Positions 7,448 to 12,096 of a stretch of DNA of 12,096 nt are shown piece after piece. Within the stretch, counting starts at the first letter, position 1. Every line of letters starts with the position of its first letter. The notes below the pieces were generated by a model, which searched no databases, was not told where the DNA came from, and saw only the letters and a list, made by a program, of their open reading frames with translations. Where the stretch lies: contig CAJGDF010000027.1 in NCBI GenBank assembly GCA_904502105.1, positions 1-12,096 on the forward strand, read 5' to 3'. The translations under genes and the position numbers were made by a program. Source of the DNA: an uncultured Clostridia bacterium. GTDB taxonomy: Bacteria > Bacillota > Clostridia > Oscillospirales > UBA644.

Positions 7448-7637
7448 TAAAATATAAAAATTTGGAAGAGGTAATTTTAAGAATTTATGAAAATTATTTT
7501 TTAACGGTATTAGGTAAATTGCAAAACGCCCCATTCTGCCGCAAGAGTGACACAAATGCATCATTTTTTATCGTTATTTTTCGGGTATACTCTTAACTGT
7601 AATCAAAAGCATATTCGTTATGAAATAATTTTTTCGA
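7448..7637. other. Gene-poor A+T-rich spacer upstream of the operon promoter
   Basis: I see no convincing gene here. Short open frames on both strands (for example the one opening at 7564 on the minus strand) lack ribosome sites. A TATACT at 7586-7591 on the plus strand could be the -10 of a transcript through the structured element to the right, but no -35 box accompanies it. Confidence 0.5.
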
Positions 7638-7748
7638 TTATTTTCTCCCCCTCTCTTTTCCGGCCCCGTCATCGGTACGGTGGCAGGGTCCGGAGCTTTT
7701 TAAAGCATCGGGAGAAACATTAAAAAGCTTATTCCACTGATTTTTCAT
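7638..7748 (-). CDS. Possible 36-codon small ORF, unknown product
   Basis: This short frame reads MKNQWNKLFNVSPDALKSSG... and ends ...GKERGRK, with a GAAGG ribosome site 5 nt before the ATG. The first twenty residues look like an amphipathic, ordinary protein sequence; the rest is Gly, Arg and Lys rich with a single Cys. I do not recognise it. It overlaps completely with the crossing inverted repeats at 7642-7729, so the frame may be a chance by-product of a structured RNA or DNA element. No promoter is seen on this strand between it and the hairpin at 7778-7807. Confidence 0.3.
   Translation of the reverse strand: MKNQWNKLFNVSPDALKSSGPCHRTDDGAGKERGRK
7642..7729. other. Crossing inverted repeats, possible pseudoknotted RNA
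   Basis: Three complementary sets lie within 88 nt. The pair TTTCTCCC (7642-7649) / GGGAGAAA (7710-7717) is perfect. A hairpin at 7659-7694 has arms TCCGGCCC and GGG-T-CCGGA plus inner GTCA/TGGC. The pair AGCTTTTTA (7694-7702) / TAAAAAGCT (7721-7729) is also perfect. The first and third sets cross, which is the topology of an H-type pseudoknot with an inserted hairpin. A terminator-like hairpin 50 nt to the right makes a plus-strand RNA of roughly 7597-7812 conceivable. It does not match 6S, SRP, tmRNA or RNase P RNA as far as I can tell. Either strand could be the functional one. Confidence 0.4.
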
Positions 7749-7777
7749 ATCTACCTTCTCTTAAATTTTTTATGCGA

Positions 7778-7807
7778 AAAAGAGCTCCCGTAAAAAGGAG
7801 CTCTTTT
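7778..7807. terminator. Bidirectional terminator-like hairpin
   Basis: Perfect 11-bp stem AAAAGAGCTCC (7778-7788) / GGAGCTCTTTT (7797-7807) with an 8-nt loop. The plus strand continues CGTTTG after four stem T. The minus strand has five T after the GC-rich core. It could end a plus-strand RNA from the structured element, or back up the terminator at 7826-7859 for minus-strand transcripts. Confidence 0.65.
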
Positions 7808-7819
7808 CGTTTGTATAAA

Positions 7820-7859
7820 CAAAAAAACGGAGACTTCCCCATTCAGAAAAGTCTCCGTT
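7820..7859 (-). terminator. Intrinsic terminator downstream of the four-helix-bundle gene
   Basis: Perfect 11-bp stem AACGGAGACTT (7826-7836) / AAGTCTCCGTT (7849-7859) with a 12-nt loop. On the minus strand it runs directly into TTTTTTTGTTT, a strong terminator. It lies outside the left direct repeat and probably ends minus-strand transcription from the cassette. Confidence 0.8.
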
Positions 7860-7890
7860 GATCCTTTTATTAAAACACAAAACCACATTT

Positions 7891-7970
7891 GAGAAGCGAA
7901 TAAAACTCGGAAAAGAGACGTGGCTGCTTTCCGAATATCACTTGCAACGCAAATAAAACTGTCCCGGTCG
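7891..7970 (+). repeat. 80-bp direct repeat, copy A (left of the cassette)
   Basis: Aligned without gaps to 8471-8550 (offset 580 bp), 76 of 80 positions match; differences are at 7892, 7911, 7916 and 7920, and the last 50 bp are identical. Weak similarity (5 of 8) continues left to 7883. It contains AATATCAC (7934-7941) and the first arm (GTCCCGGTC) of the hairpin that is complete only in copy B. Confidence 0.95.
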
Positions 7971-7986
7971 ATTTTTTGAAACAGAA

Positions 7987-8355
7987 TTACCGATTATCTG
8001 TATTTTGTTTTGACTTAATTGTTGTAATTGAAGATATTAACATTCTCCGTATCGCACCGCAATCATTACGAGCGGAAAGATACAAAGATTCATCGAGACA
8101 GTTGGTTTCAAACAGTAATTCAAGCCAATATTCTGTTTCGTAACATTCTTTTTGAGCTATTTCAAGTTTTGAAATAAAATCTTTTGTTCCCTGTGCATAC
8201 TGAGCTTCGTGAATATTTGCACCGATAGATGTACCGGAACGCAATAATTGATTTATCAGAACAGATTCTTTATGATGAGATTTCATTTCACGACACATAA
8301 AAACTGTCTTTTTAGCAAACTCTTTCGCTTTTTCACGCATAATACTTTTCGACAT
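7987..8355 (-). CDS. Four-helix-bundle protein of the 23S rRNA intervening-sequence (S23/Avd-like) family
   Basis: This 122-residue all-helical protein is recognised by family-typical segments: LINQLLRSGTSIGANIHEAQYA, KDFISKLEIAQKECYETEYWLELLFE and RRMLISSITTIK, with helices at about 1-25, 30-53, 59-86 and 91-114. The family was first seen encoded in intervening sequences of 23S rRNA genes and includes Avd, the accessory protein of diversity-generating retroelements, which forms a pentamer and binds nucleic acid. Here there is no rRNA, reverse transcriptase or variable repeat, so the role is unknown. ATG 8355 is chosen because AAGGA (8365-8369) is 9 nt upstream; ATG 8364 almost touches that site. 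The gene sits between two 80-bp direct repeats behind a hairpin array, as a cassette inserted next to the gdhA terminator. No good promoter is seen. Confidence 0.88.
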   Translation of the reverse strand: MSKSIMREKAKEFAKKTVFMCREMKSHHKESVLINQLLRSGTSIGANIHEAQYAQGTKDFISKLEIAQKECYETEYWLELLFETNCLDESLYLSARNDCGAIRRMLISSITTIKSKQNTDNR

Positions 8356-8377
8356 AACTTGCATTCCTTTATATTTA

Positions 8378-8485
8378 GTTATATTCCGATTTCATCGGAG
8401 TGATATTATTGAAAACAATAGTGATATTAAAGCCTTCGGCTTTAGTGATATTTTATTCGCTTCCAAACTCGCGAAGCGAATAAAA
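8378..8485. repeat. Array of short hairpins separated by GTGATATT
   Basis: GTGATATT occurs at 8400-8407, 8421-8428 and 8445-8452, with a one-mismatch copy GTTATATT at 8378-8385. Each is followed by a small perfect hairpin: TCCGAT/ATCGGA (8385-8399), TATTG/CAATA (8407-8420), TAAAGCC/GGCTTTA (8428-8444), then a 13-bp stem TTTTATTCGCTTC/GAAGCGAATAAAA (8451-8463 and 8473-8485). The inverse word AATATCAC closes the series at 8514-8521. The hairpin sequences differ while the word between them is kept, so selection or copying acts on the layout. It covers the whole upstream region of the four-helix-bundle gene. Confidence 0.85.
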
Positions 8486-8550
8486 CTCGGGAAAGCGACA
8501 TGGCTGCTTTCCGAATATCACTTGCAACGCAAATAAAACTGTCCCGGTCG
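8471..8550 (+). repeat. 80-bp direct repeat, copy B (right of the cassette)
   Basis: Partner of 7891-7970 (76 of 80 matches). Its left edge lies in the loop of the 13-bp hairpin 8451-8485 and its right edge in the loop of the gdhA terminator hairpin 8540-8564. Here, unlike in copy A, both hairpins are complete, suggesting that this is the original copy. Confidence 0.95.
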
Positions 8551-8564
8551 TTTGGACCGGGACA
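8540..8564 (-). terminator. Terminator of gdhA
   Basis: Perfect 10-bp GC-rich stem TGTCCCGGTC (8540-8549) / GACCGGGACA (8555-8564) with a 5-nt loop, 14 nt past the gdhA stop. The minus strand continues GTTTTATTTG. Its left arm is also the end of direct repeat B. Confidence 0.88.
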
Positions 8565-8577
8565 ATAAAACTTTTAT

Positions 8578-9960
<1,383 letters not shown>

Positions 9961-9996
9961 TTACTTTGTTAAATCAATAAAAATAAGATACGAAAT

Positions 9997-10025
9997 ATTA
10001 TACAAAAAATCACGCTGTATTTCAA
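9997..10025 (-). promoter_or_regulatory. Sigma-A promoter of gdhA
   Basis: On the minus strand TTGAAA (10020-10025), 17 bp, then TATAAT (9997-10002). It is strong by sequence. The leader of about 65 nt holds a weak 7-bp hairpin (TTGATTT/AAATCAA) but no riboswitch that I recognise. Confidence 0.85.
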
Positions 10026-10070
10026 GGGGTAAAATGTAAAAAAACAAGTATTTTTTTGCAAAGATAGAAT

Positions 10071-11540
10071 TTACAGACCTGTTTTGAGGCATTCGGCGGC
10101 AATTTTTCTGTCAACATTTGAATTGCAGAAAATATAGCCTCTCCATTTTTCTGCGGCAAAAGCCTCCGCCCAGTCTCTTATATACTTTTTATCGGCGGTT
10201 GAGCGAACCGTTCCGTTCTTTGAAACGAGCAGAAAATCGGTGCTTGTTTTTATCATCGGAGGGAACGAAACATAGATATCGAAAAGCGTGAAGTCAACGA
10301 TCTTTCCGCGGTCGAAATATGCATCGCGAACCTTTTCGAACACGCTTCTGCGAACGGCGGCAGGGTCACGTTCAACGCTTGAAATAAACTCTTTTACGAG
10401 CAGAAAATCGTTGATATTATCATCTTTTTTCTCCATTTTTTCAAGAGAGAATTCTTCTACTCTCTTTGGGAGCTTACGTGTTTTTATATTTTTTATCATT
10501 CTGCCGAGAGTGAGAAGATTGTTTTCATCCTCAAACGGAATTTTATCGAAGGTATCGAAGTTTTCAACATCCGAGTCGGAATATTTAAGAAAATCCGAGG
10601 GGTCGTCAAGAAGACCGACGTCAGCCATACCGAGAACAACGTCACGGAGAGCCGCTTCGGTTGCCAGGACCTTCTGATGGCGGTACATATAAACGTAGAG
10701 TATGCTTCGGTTGAAAATAAGCTCCTCGATAGTTGTGAGGGCATCAGAATCGACAGCAAGAACGTAATCCGTTTTTTCATTTTTTGGCATGGCATAGACC
10801 ATAAGCTTCATAAGAAATCGGTCAACACCGTAAGTCATGGCAATACCCGCGGTGTAGCTGTCACGCTGAGTATAATCAAGCTTATCGGCATCGAATTCGC
10901 CGTTTATGACAGATGTTAAAAACGAAAGAGTGTTGCCGTCCGAGTCCGTATTTTTCTTACCGACGACCATATTTGCGGCACGAAGGAGAATATCGGAGCT
11001 GTTATATTTATCGGGGAAATCGACATATTCGTCAAAAAACTCGGTAAAGGCTTTTGACGTTATGATAAGATATGACATAAACTCATGGGGAGAGCATTTT
11101 ACATCCTTTTCGCGCATAAGGTCGGAAAAACCGGGCATCGAACCGTAAACACGCTCGGAAAGATGAGAGTAAAAGCAATGACCCACATCGTGAAGAAGCG
11201 CTGCGAGGCGAACGATATTGATATCACGTTCGCACACGGAATAATTTTTACTTCTTTTTTTCAGATGCTCCATCATTCGGCCTGCGATCGCAGCGGTTCC
11301 GAGAGAATGTTCAAAACGGCTGTGACGCGCGGCAGTGTACGTAAGGTCCGCCATACCGAGCTGATGAATATCTCGAAGGCGCTGAACGACAGGCGAGTCG
11401 ATTATCTGGATCTCCCAGCCCGAATACAAAACAGAGCCCCAGATAGGATCGTGAATGACCTTTCCGTCGTTTTTTTCGGGATAGTAGCCGTCCAGAAGTT
11501 CGAACACAAAAGCGTTGATTTTTTGCTCAAATCCGTTCAT
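10071..11540 (-). CDS. HD-domain phosphohydrolase, SAMHD1/dNTPase-like
   Basis: This 489-residue cytoplasmic protein has the metal-binding HD layout in order: RHSRFEHSLGT (H78), LAALLHDVGHCFYSHLSE (H117-D118) and INGEFDADKLDYTQRD (final metal Asp probably D219). An early segment, DPIWGSVLYSGWEIQIIDSPVVQRLRDIHQLG, is typical of SAMHD1-like and bacterial dNTPase-like HD proteins, with the QRLRDIHQLG helix preceding the HD core. The family commonly hydrolyses dNTPs to nucleoside and triphosphate; other members act on different phosphoesters, so the substrate is inferred. Residues 300-489 are a C-terminal region that I do not recognise. The frame opens at GTG 11549, but that codon overlaps the AGAGG ribosome site; ATG 11540 has it 8 nt upstream and is preferred. 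The gene is alone, divergent from the ThuA-like gene. A role in dNTP balance or phage defence is possible. Confidence 0.88.
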   Translation of the reverse strand: MNGFEQKINAFVFELLDGYYPEKNDGKVIHDPIWGSVLYSGWEIQIIDSPVVQRLRDIHQLGMADLTYTAARHSRFEHSLGTAAIAGRMMEHLKKRSKNYSVCERDINIVRLAALLHDVGHCFYSHLSERVYGSMPGFSDLMREKDVKCSPHEFMSYLIITSKAFTEFFDEYVDFPDKYNSSDILLRAANMVVGKKNTDSDGNTLSFLTSVINGEFDADKLDYTQRDSYTAGIAMTYGVDRFLMKLMVYAMPKNEKTDYVLAVDSDALTTIEELIFNRSILYVYMYRHQKVLATEAALRDVVLGMADVGLLDDPSDFLKYSDSDVENFDTFDKIPFEDENNLLTLGRMIKNIKTRKLPKRVEEFSLEKMEKKDDNINDFLLVKEFISSVERDPAAVRRSVFEKVRDAYFDRGKIVDFTLFDIYVSFPPMIKTSTDFLLVSKNGTVRSTADKKYIRDWAEAFAAEKWRGYIFCNSNVDRKIAAECLKTGL

Positions 11541-11588
11541 TTCCGTCACCTCTTCTGATGTTGAATGACATGTTCTCCGTATAGCCGT

Positions 11589-11617
11589 ATTTTATCACAA
11601 AAAGCCTAAAAAATCAA
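11589..11617 (-). promoter_or_regulatory. Sigma-A promoter of the HD phosphohydrolase gene
   Basis: On the minus strand TTGATT (11612-11617), 17 bp, then TAAAAT (11589-11594). The leader to ATG 11540 would be about 42 nt. Confidence 0.75.
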
Positions 11618-11712
11618 GATAAAAATTCAATCTATTATATATAGAAAACAAATATAGAGAAAATACACAATAAATAATTTTTTTTACACCGTTATTTTTT
11701 GCAATATATCTA

Positions 11713-11741
11713 TTGAAATTATTTCAAAAACAATGTAAAAT
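11713..11741 (+). promoter_or_regulatory. Sigma-A promoter of the ThuA-like gene
   Basis: TTGAAA (11713-11718), 17 bp, then TAAAAT (11736-11741) preceded by TG. An alternative -10, TATACT (11746-11751), has only a weak -35 partner at 18 bp. Confidence 0.68.
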
Positions 11742-11763
11742 AAAGTATACTTACTTTAAGTAA
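11713..11763. promoter_or_regulatory. Two operator-like palindromes over the ThuA-like promoter
   Basis: TTGAAAT-T-ATTTCAA (11713-11727) is a perfect inverted repeat covering the -35 box. TTACTT-T-AAGTAA (11751-11763) is a second one just after the expected RNA start. A self-complementary AAGTATACTT (11743-11752) lies between. The arrangement suggests repressor control, but no cognate regulator gene is next to it in the window. Confidence 0.45.
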
Positions 11764-11790
11764 AAACTTATTGTACAAGGAGATATATTT

Positions 11791-12096
11791 ATGAACAAAA
11801 AAGCTCTTATTGTCTGGGGCGGCTGGGACGGACACGAGCCCGAAAAAGTTGCTCACAGATTTGGCAAGATCCTTGAAAATGAAAACTTTGATGTTGAAAT
11901 TTCCGACACAATGACTTCTTACGAAGACAAAGAAAAGCTCAAGAGTCTTGACCTTATCGTTCCTATTGTAACCGGCGGCGAGATCTCCTGGGAGCAGATG
12001 CAGTCCGTTTCCGAAGCAGTAGCATCGGGCGTTGGCATGGCAGGCTGCCACGGCGGTATGTGCGACGCATTCCGTAACTGTGTTGACTGGCAGTTC
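11791..12096 (+). CDS. ThuA-like protein (class I glutamine amidotransferase-like fold), N-terminal part
   Basis: The 102 visible residues begin MNKKALIVWGGWDGHEPEKVAHRF, then DLIVPIVTGGEISWEQMQSVSEAVASGVGMAGCHGGMCDAFRN..DWQF. This matches ThuA-like domains: an initial beta strand followed by GGWDGHEP, and the G(x)GCHGG..DAFR signature near residue 85. The domain is a Rossmann-like flavodoxin/amidotransferase fold and is linked to sugar (trehalose-type) use in rhizobia; the reaction is not settled. AAGGAGA (11777-11783) lies 7 nt before the ATG. The rest lies beyond the right edge. Two palindromes over the promoter hint at substrate-responsive control. Confidence 0.88.
   Translation, partial: MNKKALIVWGGWDGHEPEKVAHRFGKILENENFDVEISDTMTSYEDKEKLKSLDLIVPIVTGGEISWEQMQSVSEAVASGVGMAGCHGGMCDAFRNCVDWQF

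Noticed and set aside
7413..7564. Minus-strand short frame with a CHSCG motif upstream of the operon.
   Set aside because: No ribosome site, an A+T-rich tail running through the operon promoter, and no other zinc-ribbon features.
7557..7724. Plus-strand frame of about 55 codons (MHHFLSLFFG...) through the structured element.
   Set aside because: No ribosome site, and an ill-assorted Arg/His-rich sequence.
7597..7812. 6S, SRP, tmRNA or RNase P RNA as identity of the structured element.
   Set aside because: The hallmark conserved segments of those RNAs are not seen, and the pairing topology differs.
7987..8550. Diversity-generating retroelement suggested by the Avd-like protein.
   Set aside because: No reverse transcriptase and no template/variable repeat pair with adenine-specific differences; the four mismatches between the 80-bp repeats do not follow that pattern.
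8500..8569. 22-codon plus-strand frame (MAAFRISLATQ...) in repeat B, with a GTG version in repeat A.
   Set aside because: It runs through the gdhA terminator, has no ribosome site, and its conservation between copies is explained by the repeat itself.
10036..10060. A/T-only inverted repeat after the HD phosphohydrolase gene as terminator.
   Set aside because: The stem is essentially seven A:T pairs with a weak closing pair, too unstable to call with confidence.

Overview
The window reads as chromosomal DNA of an anaerobic, probably gut-dwelling Clostridia-type Bacillota. This is inferred from strong AGGAGG-like ribosome sites, sigma-A promoters that almost all have a 17-bp spacer, a clostridial-type dCMP deaminase, an NADP-type glutamate dehydrogenase and a sialidase-like Asp-box protein. 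No tRNA, rRNA, CRISPR array or phage structural gene is visible.

Layout. 1-562 (-): N-terminal part of a lipoprotein solute-binding protein. 786-2206 (+): a consensus promoter drives a dCMP deaminase, followed 2 nt later by a signal-peptide/single-TM protein with a Glu-rich stretch. 2240-2707 (-): a membrane-tethered XRE regulator with its own promoter and repeated operator-like sequence, meeting the previous unit tail to tail at a shared hairpin. 2805-4002 (-): a monocistronic branched-chain aminotransferase. 4024-7447 (-): a three-gene operon of OmpR-type response regulator, histidine kinase and a cytoplasmic Asp-box sialidase-like protein. 7448-7986: a long gene-poor stretch with a crossing set of inverted repeats (possible structured RNA), a possible 36-codon ORF and two tandem terminator-like hairpins. 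7883-8550: a four-helix-bundle (23S rRNA intervening-sequence protein family) gene between two 80-bp direct repeats, with an array of short hairpins punctuated by GTGATATT upstream of it. 8540-10025 (-): glutamate dehydrogenase with promoter and terminator. 10071-11617 (-): a SAMHD1-like HD phosphohydrolase. 11713-12096 (+): divergent promoter with two palindromes and the start of a ThuA-like gene.

Most genes look like independent housekeeping units. Two (glutamate dehydrogenase and the branched-chain aminotransferase) share the glutamate/2-oxoglutarate pair. Two (dCMP deaminase and the HD phosphohydrolase) may act on nucleotide pools, but they are not linked as an operon. The only clear multi-gene functional unit is the two-component/sialidase operon. 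The least ordinary DNA is 7640-8565: the repeat-flanked four-helix-bundle cassette and the neighbouring pseudoknot-capable element.
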